Shown in pieces: positions 16,197-25,616 of a stretch of DNA of 32,112 bases. The translations under genes were made by a program, and so were the position numbers. The stretch is taken from NCBI RefSeq assembly GCF_900094795.1, contig NZ_FMBC01000052.1, forward strand, positions 1-32,112, read 5' to 3'. A model generated the notes under the pieces. The model did no database searches, was not told the origin of the DNA, and saw nothing but the letters and a program-made list of their open reading frames with translations. The stretch comes from Kosakonia oryziphila. Its GTDB lineage: Bacteria; Pseudomonadota; Gammaproteobacteria; Enterobacterales; Enterobacteriaceae. Numbering within the stretch: the first letter of the stretch is position 1; each line of letters opens with the position of its first letter.

Positions 16197-17228
16197 TTTT
16201 TCACTGACCAGGAATGAGGAAAATTGCGGTGACATCCAGGTGGTAAAACCATCTCCCTCTTTCATAATCATAAAGACAGCCAATCCTTCGCGCATCACCA
16301 CTTTTTTGGCTTTATCGGTACCCAGCACCATTAAACCTGTGTCCCAGGCATCCGCTTCCAGCGCCGTTGGTGCAATTACAGTGACCGATACCAGGCGGTG
16401 ATCGATGGGACGCCCGGTACGCGGATCGATAATATGCGAAATACGTTTGCCATCCAGCTCGTAATAGTTGCGATAACTTCCGGAGGTGCTGATCCCATGA
16501 CCGTTAATATCGACCACGGCTTGCGCTACATTTTCACGATCGGTCGGTTTCTGAATTGCCACTCGCCACGGCTGGCCCTGCGCATTCATGCCCCGGCTGG
16601 CAAGCGCGCCACCGACGGAAACCAGATAGCGTGCAATACCTTCGTGCTCCATAAGCTGCGCCAGATGATCCGCCGCATAGCCTTCACCGACTGTCGATAA
16701 ATCGACAAACAGATTTGGCAGATCTTTTTGCAGGAATTGTTCCCCGGCACGATTAATCACCGTCAGATGCTGCAAGCCGGTACGGGCTTTTGCCGCATCA
16801 ATTTGCGCTTGAGTTGGGCTGGCTACTGGTTGTTTATTCGGACCAAATCCCCACAGATTCACCAGCGGCCCAACGGTAATATCCATTGCACCATCTGTTT
16901 TTTCCCCGACCCGCAAAGAGATGGTCACAAGATCCGCCATTGCAGCGCTGACCGGCCAGGGCGCGGTACTGGCAGCGTGATTAAAGCGCATTAGCGCAGA
17001 ATCGCTCTTCCACGTTGACATTAAATGATCGTCAGCATCCAGCTGCGACTGAATTTTTTCCTTTAGCGCCTGCGCCCGCTGCGCATCTATGTCGACCAGG
17101 CTGACACGCCAGAAAGTGCCCATCGTTTTACCTTCCAGCACGGTTGGTTGTACCTGTTCGCTGCCATCGCAGCCAGCCAATAGCAGCAGCGCAGCGGCCA
17201 CAAAGCTGCGGAAAATAGTCATTATCAT
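16191..17228 (-). CDS. apbE: FAD:protein FMN transferase, lipoprotein ApbE
   Basis: The 345-residue protein has a lipoprotein signal (FRSFVAAALLLLAGCDG, lipobox LLAGC, acylated Cys about 20) and should be anchored in the periplasm. ApbE attaches FMN to Thr of flavoproteins such as RnfG and NqrC. Family motifs are present: EGKTMGTFWRV, DGAMDITVGPLVNLWGFGP, STVGEGYAADHLA, GHGISTSGSYRNYY, HIIDPRTGRPI and ADAWDTGLMVLG. The start is either ATG 17228 or the in-frame ATG two codons later; GGAG upstream favours the first. The ada operator overlaps its 3' end. Confidence 0.95.
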   Translation of the reverse strand: MIMTIFRSFVAAALLLLAGCDGSEQVQPTVLEGKTMGTFWRVSLVDIDAQRAQALKEKIQSQLDADDHLMSTWKSDSALMRFNHAASTAPWPVSAAMADLVTISLRVGEKTDGAMDITVGPLVNLWGFGPNKQPVASPTQAQIDAAKARTGLQHLTVINRAGEQFLQKDLPNLFVDLSTVGEGYAADHLAQLMEHEGIARYLVSVGGALASRGMNAQGQPWRVAIQKPTDRENVAQAVVDINGHGISTSGSYRNYYELDGKRISHIIDPRTGRPIDHRLVSVTVIAPTALEADAWDTGLMVLGTDKAKKVVMREGLAVFMIMKEGDGFTTWMSPQFSSFLVSEKN

Positions 17229-17274
17229 TACCTGTTATCTCCTTGATGGCGGCAAGCGTACATCAAAAAGCGGG

Positions 17275-17302
17275 CAAAAAAAAAGGCGCCTTGCGGCGCC
17301 TT
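17275..17302 (-). terminator. Rho-independent terminator of ompC
   Basis: AAGGCGCC (17283-17290) and GGCGCCTT (17295-17302) form an 8-bp stem with a 4-base loop, followed on the minus strand by about nine T. It starts 20 bp after the ompC stop. Confidence 0.95.
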
Positions 17303-17321
17303 AGCAATTGTTGTTGCGAAC

Positions 17322-18446
17322 TTAGAACTGGTAAACCAGGCCCAGCGCAACGATGTTGTCGGTATTAATACCGGCAGAACGGGTGAAGTTGTTGTCGTCC
17401 AGCAGGTTGATTTTGTAATCAACATAGGTAGACATGTTTTTGTTGAAGTAGTAAGTCGCGCCAACATCGATGTATTTCAGGATATCCTGGTCACCGTAGT
17501 TAACGGTACCGGTATTGTTGGAGATATCCTTACCTTTAGATTGCAGGTAAGCGATGGACGGACGCAGACCGAAGTCGAACTGGTACTGTGCAACCACTTC
17601 AAAGTTTTGCGCTTTGTTAGCAAAACCGTAGACCGCATTAGAAGAAGAACCAAAGCGAGTTGCGTTATAGGTCTGAGAGTACTGTGCTGCCAGATAGATA
17701 TTGTTGGCATCGTATTTCAGGCCGCCGCTGTACACTTCAGCATGATCGCCTTCGCCGTACAGCCCGTCGCTGATTGCATTCTGGTCAGAAGTACGTTTGG
17801 AAGAGGACATCGCACCGCCGACGCTGAAGCCTGCGCCCAGAGCGTAGGTTACAGACGCGCCGTAGCCGTCGCCGTTTTCTTGAACCAGGCTGCGACCATT
17901 AGAGTTATTTTCACCGCTGCTGTTTTTACCCTGATACTGCAGAGCAAAATTCAGGCCATCAACCAGACCGAAGAAATCGGTGTTACGGTAGGTGGCAACG
18001 CCATTAGCACGGGATTGCATGAAGTTATCTGCACCGTAAGTGTCGCCGCCGAATTCCGGCAGAACGTCGGTCCAGGAAGTTACGTCGTAAATTACGCCGT
18101 AGTTACGGCCGTAGTCGAAAGAACCCGCATCAGCAACGCGGATACCTGCGAATGCCAGACGGGTCCATGCCTGATTGCTTGAAGTTTCAGTATTGTTAGC
18201 CTGAACGTTATATTCCCACTGACCATAGCCCGTAACCTGATCGTTTACCTGAGTTTCGCCTTTAAAGCCGAAACGCACATAAGTTTGATCGCCATCGATG
18301 CTTTTGTTGTCAGAGAAATAGTGCAGACCGTCTACTTTGCCGTACAGATCTAATTTGTTGCCATCTTTGTTGTAAACTTCAGCCGCATTCGCTGCGCCTG
18401 CTACCAGCAGAGCCGGCACCAGGAGGGACAGTACTTTAACTTTCAT
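17322..18446 (-). CDS. ompC: Outer-membrane porin OmpC
   Basis: The 374 residues begin with the signal peptide [21 protein letters not shown], then mature [20 protein letters not shown], and end in GLVYQF with the terminal Phe that BAM recognises. Barrel strands are near-identical to E. coli OmpC, while external loops differ in length and sequence (for example the region around [18 protein letters not shown]). The loop-3 constriction segment with [11 protein letters not shown] is present. It forms a trimeric general diffusion pore. OmpR activates it through the boxes at 18553-18617. Next to it, divergently, lies micF. Confidence 0.97.
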   Translation of the reverse strand: MKVKVLSLLVPALLVAGAANAAEVYNKDGNKLDLYGKVDGLHYFSDNKSIDGDQTYVRFGFKGETQVNDQVTGYGQWEYNVQANNTETSSNQAWTRLAFAGIRVADAGSFDYGRNYGVIYDVTSWTDVLPEFGGDTYGADNFMQSRANGVATYRNTDFFGLVDGLNFALQYQGKNSSGENNSNGRSLVQENGDGYGASVTYALGAGFSVGGAMSSSKRTSDQNAISDGLYGEGDHAEVYSGGLKYDANNIYLAAQYSQTYNATRFGSSSNAVYGFANKAQNFEVVAQYQFDFGLRPSIAYLQSKGKDISNNTGTVNYGDQDILKYIDVGATYYFNKNMSTYVDYKINLLDDNNFTRSAGINTDNIVALGLVYQF

Positions 18447-18552
18447 TTTATTAACCCTCTGTTATATGCATTTTTATTTGCCACTGCGTACTGATTAACC
18501 CTCTAATCAGCTGGCAAATTCATTGTCCTTAAAATAGAAAAATAATCCATCA

Positions 18553-18617
18553 AGAATATGATACGAAAACTTTGAAGATGTTTCACTTTTAATGATAGAT
18601 GTTTCTATTTGTAAAAA
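18553..18617 (-). promoter_or_regulatory. OmpR-binding boxes (C1-C3) upstream of ompC
   Basis: On the minus strand, three tandem boxes match the E. coli ompC control region: TTTACAAATAGAAACATCTA, then TCATTAAAAGTGAAACATCT, then TCAAAGTTTTCGTATCATAT. The GAAACATCT core is repeated twice with 20-bp periodicity. They sit about 110-170 bp before the ompC start codon. Confidence 0.8.
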
Positions 18618-18773
18618 CAAGGGAACTTTTACACAGCACGAATAGCTAATAAATATAGCACTAATAATCAAATAAATTAATAAAAACCATTAAAAACAAT
18701 CAGTTAAATAAAGAAATAGATGATAGCACTGAATGCAAAAACCAAACCCATAATCGTCACTAAAATACAACAC

Positions 18774-18867
18774 GCTATCATCATTAACTTTATTTATTAC
18801 CGTCATTCGAATCTGAATGTCTGTTTACCCCTCTTATGACCGAATGCCATGCATTCGGTTTTTTTTT
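18774..18867 (+). ncRNA. micF: MicF antisense small RNA
   Basis: From GCTATCATCATTAACTTTAT at 18774 the sequence closely follows E. coli micF. The seed region that pairs with the ompF mRNA is intact. It ends in a terminator hairpin (CCGAATGCCATGCATTCGG, 18840-18858) with a T run to 18867. It is about 94 nt, is transcribed away from ompC, and represses the porin OmpF with Hfq. The differences from K-12 lie mainly in the middle and in the terminator loop. Confidence 0.95.
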
Positions 18868-19284
18868 ACCTTTATTTACCTAACTTTAATAATAACATAC
18901 ATATAATAACTATTTGTAACGACTATTAACTAATCAACAAGTGTGCCAGATTTTTCTTAGCGGCTTAATAGCATAATTAATTACTTGTTATTTATTGTGT
19001 TCTTTTTTATTCAGCGTAGAGATATATTTGTACAACCTCCATGCTTTGTACATCTTTACCGCTTCGTTTGGAGGAGGGACAAAAAACCACATCTTGTGGG
19101 TAATGGCTGAAAAGAGAGTCTGGAAATTCACTCATTAACCGATATACTGCCTGCTGTACACTGCTCTGCAACACATCTGTTTGTAGTCCGCGCACGACAG
19201 GCGGTAGTTACGGTATGGCAGTAACATTGTTTCAGCGGATGCTGAGCGTCACCTGCAGTGTTGTCTAACGGGTTACACAAAAGA
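18868..19284. other. Intergenic region between micF and rcsD
   Basis: The first 150 bp are very AT-rich. The rest has no convincing gene. A minus-strand 62-codon frame (19007-19195, GTG start) is open but has no ribosome-binding site or family. The rcsD promoter must be here, but no clear -35/-10 pair was picked. Confidence 0.4.
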
Positions 19285-21954
19285 ATGAGTCAATCTGACA
19301 CAATGATTCCTGGCAAATTTTCCCTGATACCGGGCAACATTACCCGTTTCTTTCTCTTATTGATTATTGTCCTGCTGGTAACGATGGGGGTGATGATCCA
19401 AAGTGCGGTCAACGCCTGGCTGAAAGATAAGAGCTACCAAATCGTCGATATTACACATGCTATCCATAAGCGTATCGACACCTGGCGGTATGCCACCTGG
19501 CAGATCTATGACAATATTGCCGCAGCTCCGGCAACCACGCCCAGCGAAGGTTTACAGGAAACGCGCCTGAAACAGGACGTCTATTACCTCGAAAAACCGC
19601 GTCGCAAAACGGAAGCGCTCATTTTCGGTTCGCACGACAGTTCCACGCTGGAGATGACGCAGCGCATCTCAACGTATCTCGATACACTGTGGGGCGCAGA
19701 AACCGTTCCATGGTCGATGTACTATCTGAATGGCCAGGATAACAGCATGATTCTGGTTTCGACGTTACCTCTCAAAGATCTTACCTCGGGTTTTAAAGAT
19801 TCCACCATCAGCAATATCGTCGATTCCCGACGCGCAGAAATGTTGCAGCAGGCTAATGCTCTTGATGAGCGTGAAAGTTTTTCCTCCTTGCGCCGTCTGG
19901 CCTGGCAGAATGGCCACTATTTTACGTTGCGTACTACTTTTAACCAGCCGGGCCATCTGGCGACAGTGGTTGCGTTTGACTTGCCGATTAACGATCTGAT
20001 CCCACCGGGTATGTCACTGGACAGTTTCCGTCTTGACCCTGATAGCACGCAAAATACCACTCGTGTGCAGGATAAAGAGACCACAGATAATGTGACCGTC
20101 AACTTTAATAGCTCGCGTATTGAGATCGCTTCTGCGTTGAATGGCACAGGGCTGCGCCTGGTGTGGCAGGTTCCTTTCGGTACGCTGCTGCTCGACACGC
20201 TGCAAAACATTCTTTTACCGCTGTTGCTGAATATTGGGCTGCTGGCGCTGGCGCTGTTTGGCTACACCACCTTCCGTCAGCAACCAGGGCGTAAGACGGA
20301 TAGTCTGGCTGCGCCAGGAACAAGCAACGAGCTGCGCGTGCTGCGAGCTTTCAACGAAGAGATAGTCTCGCTACTGCCGCTTGGCTTGCTGGTACACGAT
20401 CAGGAAGCTAACCGCACGGTGCTGAGCAACAAAATAGCCGACCATCTGCTACCACATCTGAATCTACAAAATATCACCGCCATGGCGGATCAACACCAGG
20501 GCGTGATCCAGGCCACCATCAATAATGAGCTGTATGAAATACGCCAGTTCCGCAGCCAGGTGGCTTCACGTACGCAGATCTTTATTATTCGCGACCAGGA
20601 CCGCGAAGTGCTGGTTAATAAGAAGCTGAAGCAAGCGCAGCGTTTGTATGAGAAGAATCAACAGGGTCGCGCCACCTTTATGAATAACCTGGCTGACTCG
20701 CTAAAACAGCCGGTAAAAGCCCTCGCAGCCGAAGCTGCCGCTCTTGAAAATAAAGAGGGCCATCTCGTCGCCGATCACGCCGACAGATTGGTACAACTGG
20801 TGGATGAAATTCAGCTGGCCAATATGCTGGAAAGCGATAGCTGGAAAGGTTCCCCTGTCGTGTTCTCCATTCAGGACCTGATTGATGAAGTGGTGCCGGA
20901 AGTTCTGCCCGTGATCAAGCGTAAGGGCTTGCAATTGTTGATTAATAATCCGCTTCCGGCTAACGAGGTGCGCCACGGCGATCGTGATGCGTTACGTCGG
21001 ATCTTACTACTTTTGATCCAGTACGCGGTGACGACCACGCAAATGGGTAAAATTACCCTTGAAGTGAATATGGATGAATCGGCAGAGGATCGTCTGACCT
21101 TCCGTATTCTTGATACTGGCACAGGCGTAAATTCCAGCGAAATTGACAACCTGCACTTCCCGTTCCTTAACGATACACAGAGCGATCAGTACGGGAAAGC
21201 GAACGCCCTCACCTTCTGGCTGTGCGATCAACTAGCCAGAAAACTCGGTGGGCATTTGAATATTAAGGCCAGGGAAGACCTGGGGACCCGCTACTCCTTG
21301 CATGTCAGGATGGCTGCCCGCTCATCTCAGGTTGAAAGCGAAGAGAAATTGCTTGATGATGTTGTCGCGATGATTGACATCACCTCGAATGAAATCCGCA
21401 ATATCGTAGTTCGCCAGTTGGAAAATTGGGGTGCAAGCTGTATTTCCCCGGATGAACGTCTTTCAAGTCAAGAATATGATCTCTTTTTGACAGATAATCC
21501 GTCTAATCTTACAGCCTCAGGCTTGCTTTTAAGCGATGATGAGGTCGGTGTGCGGAAAATTGGCCCAGGCCAATTGCGCGTTAACTTTAATATGAGCAAT
21601 GCAATGCAGGGAGCAATATTGCAGCTTATAGAAGAGCAACTGGCGCAGGAAGATGTACCGGAATCACCATTGGGAGGTGATGAAAACGCGGAACTCCATG
21701 CCAGCGGCTATTATGCACTGTTTGTTGACACAGTACCCGATGATGTTAAGAGGTTGTATACTGAATCAGCGTTACGCGATTTCGCTGCGCTGGCACAGAC
21801 AGCACACCGCCTGAAAGGTGTGTTTGCTATGCTAAATTTGGTACCTGGTAAGCAGTTGTGCGAAACGCTGGAGCAATTAATTCGTGAAAGCGATGCTCCA
21901 GGCATAGAAAATTACATCAGCAACATTGACGCTTACGTCAAGAGCTTGCTGTAG
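19285..21954 (+). CDS. rcsD: Rcs phosphorelay intermediate RcsD (HPt protein)
   Basis: I chose ATG 19285 (889 residues) because MSQSDTMIPGKFSLIPGN aligns with the E. coli start at the same distance from FSLLPG; a GTG at 19258 would add nine residues. Two membrane helices (about 17-40 and 305-330) flank a periplasmic domain. A degenerate histidine-kinase-like region and an ABL domain that contacts RcsB follow. The C-terminal HPt domain has the phospho-accepting His841 in QTAHRLKGVFAML. It passes phosphate from RcsC to RcsB in the envelope-stress response. rcsB follows after 16 bp. Confidence 0.96.
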   Translation: MSQSDTMIPGKFSLIPGNITRFFLLLIIVLLVTMGVMIQSAVNAWLKDKSYQIVDITHAIHKRIDTWRYATWQIYDNIAAAPATTPSEGLQETRLKQDVYYLEKPRRKTEALIFGSHDSSTLEMTQRISTYLDTLWGAETVPWSMYYLNGQDNSMILVSTLPLKDLTSGFKDSTISNIVDSRRAEMLQQANALDERESFSSLRRLAWQNGHYFTLRTTFNQPGHLATVVAFDLPINDLIPPGMSLDSFRLDPDSTQNTTRVQDKETTDNVTVNFNSSRIEIASALNGTGLRLVWQVPFGTLLLDTLQNILLPLLLNIGLLALALFGYTTFRQQPGRKTDSLAAPGTSNELRVLRAFNEEIVSLLPLGLLVHDQEANRTVLSNKIADHLLPHLNLQNITAMADQHQGVIQATINNELYEIRQFRSQVASRTQIFIIRDQDREVLVNKKLKQAQRLYEKNQQGRATFMNNLADSLKQPVKALAAEAAALENKEGHLVADHADRLVQLVDEIQLANMLESDSWKGSPVVFSIQDLIDEVVPEVLPVIKRKGLQLLINNPLPANEVRHGDRDALRRILLLLIQYAVTTTQMGKITLEVNMDESAEDRLTFRILDTGTGVNSSEIDNLHFPFLNDTQSDQYGKANALTFWLCDQLARKLGGHLNIKAREDLGTRYSLHVRMAARSSQVESEEKLLDDVVAMIDITSNEIRNIVVRQLENWGASCISPDERLSSQEYDLFLTDNPSNLTASGLLLSDDEVGVRKIGPGQLRVNFNMSNAMQGAILQLIEEQLAQEDVPESPLGGDENAELHASGYYALFVDTVPDDVKRLYTESALRDFAALAQTAHRLKGVFAMLNLVPGKQLCETLEQLIRESDAPGIENYISNIDAYVKSLL

Positions 21955-21970
21955 CAAGGTAGCCTAATAC

Positions 21971-22621
21971 ATGAACAATATGAACGTAATTATTGCCGAT
22001 GACCATCCGATTGTACTGTTCGGTATTCGCAAGTCACTGGAACAAATCGAATGGGTTAACGTAGTCGGTGAATTTGAAGACTCTACAGCGCTCATTAATA
22101 ATCTGCCGAAACTCGAGGCAAATGTTCTGATCACCGACCTGTCAATGCCGGGCGATAAATACGGCGATGGTATTACGCTAATCAAATACATTAAACGCCA
22201 TTTCCCTGCGTTGTCGATTATTGTTCTTACCATGAACAATAACCCGGCAATTCTGAGTGCAGTGCTGGATCTGGATATTGAAGGTATCGTACTGAAACAA
22301 GGCGCGCCGACCGACCTGCCGAAGGCTCTTGCCGCGTTGCAGAAAGGTAAGAAATTCACCCCTGAAAGCGTTTCTCGCCTGCTGGAAAAAATCAGCGCTG
22401 GCGGCTATGGCGACAAACGCCTGTCACCGAAAGAGAGCGAGGTACTGCGTCTGTTTGCAGAAGGTTTCCTGGTAACGGAAATCGCTAAAAAGCTGAACCG
22501 CAGTATCAAGACCATCAGTAGCCAGAAGAAATCTGCGATGATGAAACTGGGCGTCGATAACGACATCGCCCTGCTGAACTACCTCTCCTCGGTCACGCTG
22601 ACCCAGACAGAAAAAGAGTAA
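21971..22621 (+). CDS. rcsB: Response regulator RcsB
   Basis: The 216 residues are almost identical to E. coli RcsB. The receiver domain (1-125) has the acidic pocket ADDHP and phospho-acceptor D56 in VLITDLSMPGD. The C-terminal LuxR-type helix-turn-helix (about 150-208) has LSPKESEVLRLFAEGFLVTEIAKKLNRS. It controls capsule, motility, osmB, rprA and acid-stress genes, alone or with RcsA and other partners. It follows rcsD in one operon; in E. coli a second promoter within rcsD also drives it. Confidence 0.98.
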   Translation: MNNMNVIIADDHPIVLFGIRKSLEQIEWVNVVGEFEDSTALINNLPKLEANVLITDLSMPGDKYGDGITLIKYIKRHFPALSIIVLTMNNNPAILSAVLDLDIEGIVLKQGAPTDLPKALAALQKGKKFTPESVSRLLEKISAGGYGDKRLSPKESEVLRLFAEGFLVTEIAKKLNRSIKTISSQKKSAMMKLGVDNDIALLNYLSSVTLTQTEKE

Positions 22622-22627
22622 TCCCCC

Positions 22628-22656
22628 AACCCCGGCTCTCGTCGGGGTTCTTTTTT
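22628..22656 (+). terminator. Rho-independent terminator between rcsB and rcsC
   Basis: AACCCCG (22628-22634) pairs with CGGGGTT (22643-22649), then CTTTTTT. It begins six bases after the rcsB stop, and its T run reaches the rcsC stop codon. Confidence 0.9.
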
Positions 22657-25501
22657 ATCCCCTGCTGTTTCTGACCCGCGCGGCATACGCGGCCAGCGTT
22701 TGCTTCAGTACATCCAGCGTCACAGGTTTTGACAGGCAGCTATCCATACCGGATTCAAGGCAGCGCTGTTTCTCTTCCGCCAGTGCGTTAGCCGTTACAC
22801 CAATCACCGGCAGCGTCAGGCCCAACTGGCGAATCCGCTGTGTCAGACGATAACCGTCCATATTCGGCATGTTGACGTCGCTGAGCACAATATCAATATG
22901 GTTCTTGCTTAATACGTTTAATGCATCCACCCCATCATTCGCTGTTTTGCATTGATAGCCCAGAGACCCCAGTTGATCGGCAAGTAATCGCCGGTTAATC
23001 GGGTGATCGTCAACCACCAGGATCATCATATCGTCGTTGCGCGATACCTCATTGTCCTCAACGGCCTGCGTCGTGGTCGCCTGCGGTTCCACCACCTGTA
23101 CGCGGTAAATGCGTCCCAGCAACGCCAGCAAATCGTGGGGCGCGGCGACGCTGTGTAACCATTCGCCAGGCGCGCGCTCCAGCGGAATGCCGATATGGCG
23201 GCGGCAGAAAACAATCACCGCCCGCGCGCCCGAAGGATGCTCCAGCTCATCGTCGGTAATCAACGTATCCTGATGACCGAGCACACGCCCGTCGTACTGC
23301 TTCGTGCGGATGCCATTCCAGTTCAGCAAGTTCTGCAAATAGGCCGACAATGAGGCATTACGCACCGCCAGCCAGCAGCAGGTCTCCGCCAACCCATCAA
23401 CATCAGCGCGCACCGATGCGACCGCACGGTAAAGCGGTATTCGAATGGTGAACTGGCTGCCCATACCCGGTTCGGTATCCACCTCGATATCGCCGTCCAT
23501 CATGTTAATCAGCTTCTCGCAAATCGCCAGCCCCAGTCCTGTCCCCTGGAAATTACGCTGCACTCCAGTCCCGACCTGGAAGAAAGGATCAAACAACCGC
23601 ACCACTTCTTTAGCGGGGATCCCCACGCCGGTATCGCGCACACGTATGCTGAGATAATCAGCATCACGCTGTACATGCAGCACAATGCAGCCGATATCGG
23701 TGAATTTGATCGCATTACTCAGCAGGTTTGAGATCACCTGCTGCAAACGCATCGGATCACCGTTGAGAACCACTGGCACATCCGGCTCGATAAAGCAGTA
23801 CAGCCCCAGTTGTTTACGCACCACCAGCGGCAGATAGTTGGCGGTGATATGGCTCATCACCTCACGTGGGGAAAATTCCCGCGGCTCGATTTTTAACTGC
23901 TCAGACTCGATTTTCGAGAAATCCAGAATATCGCTGATAATTTTCAGCAGCAGGCTGGAAGAGTTATTCATCGCCGTCACTAGTCGGTCGACACCCTTCG
24001 GCAGCTCTTTGGTTTGCAGCAGATCGAGGTTACCAATAATGCCGTACAGCGGCGTGCGCAACTCATGGCTGACGGTCGCCAGGAACATGGATTTCGACTG
24101 GCTGGCCTGTTCTGCCGCCTGTGCCATTTCCTGTAACGACTCTTCCATTTTGACGCGCGCGGAGACATCGACCAGCACACAAATCGCCACATTCTCATTG
24201 CGATAGCGCGAATGAACAAAGCTGATTTGCAGATTAGTATTGTTGCTGGTCAACACATCAACAAAATTGACCTGCTGGCCGCAGATGATCTGCGTCAGCC
24301 GCTGCCGATCTTCATGCGTGAGCATGTTCAGGTAATTATGCGCCAGTTCGTTACTGAGAATATTCGTCCCATCCTGGGTGCGCAGAATACAGATCCCCAC
24401 GGGCGCAGAAGCGACAATTTTACGGTTGAACTGCTCATGCTCTTCCAGCCGCTGTGCATCGTTTTCGGCCGGGATAAAAATGCGTCGCTCATACATACGC
24501 GCCAGGGTAAACAGCGCCACACCCACCAGCACGTTCAGGAGCACGGCATTGAGGATCAGCATGCGGATGCGTTCCAGTACCATATCGACAGGAACAGAAT
24601 AAACCACGCTCAATGAGGACGGCGGTAAACTCTTTTTCAGGATCAGCTCGCGGAAACCGGAGGTGTAACCGAACCACGAACGTTCCTGCATCCAGCGTGG
24701 ATCGGCAACAATGCCGCTATCCGGGCCGGTCAGCGAAATCAACGAGTGCCCGCTCTCATCCAGAATGGTGACACCCATCGGCAGGCTGCCCGGCGTAAAG
24801 AAATTCTCCATGCGGATTGACTGTTCGGTGCCCAGCAACGCCTGGAGACGATTACCAAGATAAACCGGCGTCAGTGCGTAAAAGTAACCGATTCCCGGTC
24901 GCGGCCCCTGGCTCATCCAGTAGAGGTTATTGCTGCGTTCCTCCTGTGGCGCATTGCGGTATTTTACAATCCGCTCATGCAAGCTTTTTAATGTATCGTC
25001 ACGCTCAACCGGCAGTTCGCGCAGGCCGAAATCCGCCATACACAGATTGTCGCTGCCAATCAGAAATACGCGGTTAAGATCGTAGGCGGCTGAAAAATTG
25101 TCGCGCCAGTAGCGCATAAACCACGCCAGCGACTCCAGCGAACCGCGCCATGAGCTACTCATCGCAGAGCAGTCAGAATCGGGGAACAGCGGTAAAAACG
25201 CCGGCACATCGGTTTTATCATCGCGGCTGCGCGAGGTGAGGATGCCGTTTTCCGCCGTCAGACGGTTTTCGGCAATGTACTTCAGCTCTTTCATCACATC
25301 CGATGTGCGCTGAATGTAACGTTGCGCCTGATCGGAACTGAGGTTGAATTCCTGACGAATTTCTGACTCTTTGTCGTGCAATGCATTGACGATGTAAAAG
25401 ACTGAAAAGAAGGCAATTAGCAGCCACAGCAATAGCGCCAGCGCCCTGAATAAATAGCGGGAAACTTTCAGGGTACTGCGAAAAGAGACGAGGTATTTCA
25501 A
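22655..25501 (-). CDS. rcsC: Hybrid sensor kinase RcsC
   Basis: I chose the TTG at 25501, giving 948 residues beginning (M)KYLVSFRSTLK as in E. coli (949); another TTG at 25522 adds seven residues without support. Domains in order are membrane helix (~20-42), periplasmic region, second helix (~315-335), PAS-like segment, dimerisation and phospho-acceptor H-box ATVSHELRTPLYG (His about 480), ATPase (NLLSNAIKF, DTGVGIP, GTGLGLAI), ABL domain and receiver (VLSDVNMPNMDG, Asp about 875). It autophosphorylates and passes phosphate via RcsD to RcsB, or reverses the flow. The part between the kinase and receiver (about 690-800) is the most diverged from E. coli. Confidence 0.96.
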   Translation of the reverse strand: MKYLVSFRSTLKVSRYLFRALALLLWLLIAFFSVFYIVNALHDKESEIRQEFNLSSDQAQRYIQRTSDVMKELKYIAENRLTAENGILTSRSRDDKTDVPAFLPLFPDSDCSAMSSSWRGSLESLAWFMRYWRDNFSAAYDLNRVFLIGSDNLCMADFGLRELPVERDDTLKSLHERIVKYRNAPQEERSNNLYWMSQGPRPGIGYFYALTPVYLGNRLQALLGTEQSIRMENFFTPGSLPMGVTILDESGHSLISLTGPDSGIVADPRWMQERSWFGYTSGFRELILKKSLPPSSLSVVYSVPVDMVLERIRMLILNAVLLNVLVGVALFTLARMYERRIFIPAENDAQRLEEHEQFNRKIVASAPVGICILRTQDGTNILSNELAHNYLNMLTHEDRQRLTQIICGQQVNFVDVLTSNNTNLQISFVHSRYRNENVAICVLVDVSARVKMEESLQEMAQAAEQASQSKSMFLATVSHELRTPLYGIIGNLDLLQTKELPKGVDRLVTAMNNSSSLLLKIISDILDFSKIESEQLKIEPREFSPREVMSHITANYLPLVVRKQLGLYCFIEPDVPVVLNGDPMRLQQVISNLLSNAIKFTDIGCIVLHVQRDADYLSIRVRDTGVGIPAKEVVRLFDPFFQVGTGVQRNFQGTGLGLAICEKLINMMDGDIEVDTEPGMGSQFTIRIPLYRAVASVRADVDGLAETCCWLAVRNASLSAYLQNLLNWNGIRTKQYDGRVLGHQDTLITDDELEHPSGARAVIVFCRRHIGIPLERAPGEWLHSVAAPHDLLALLGRIYRVQVVEPQATTTQAVEDNEVSRNDDMMILVVDDHPINRRLLADQLGSLGYQCKTANDGVDALNVLSKNHIDIVLSDVNMPNMDGYRLTQRIRQLGLTLPVIGVTANALAEEKQRCLESGMDSCLSKPVTLDVLKQTLAAYAARVRNSRG

Positions 25502-25583
25502 CCTGGGGAAACTCCGCCACAAGGAAGTTAAAAAAGAGTGTCGTTAAGGTAGCGATAAATCGCGAATGCCGCAATGGCAATGA

Positions 25584-25606
25584 AAAAGGGCCGGGAAACC
25601 GGCCCT
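25584..25606 (-). terminator. Rho-independent terminator of gyrA
   Basis: AGGGCCGG (25587-25594) and CCGGCCCT (25599-25606) form an 8-bp stem with a GAAA/TTTC loop, and T follows on the minus strand. It lies between gyrA and rcsC, 11 bp after the gyrA stop. Confidence 0.9.
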
Positions 25607-25616
25607 CTGTGATGCA

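Noticed and set aside
19007..19195. A 62-codon minus-strand frame upstream of rcsD
   Set aside because: GTG start without ribosome-binding site and no recognisable family; it lies in a region that must hold the rcsD promoter.
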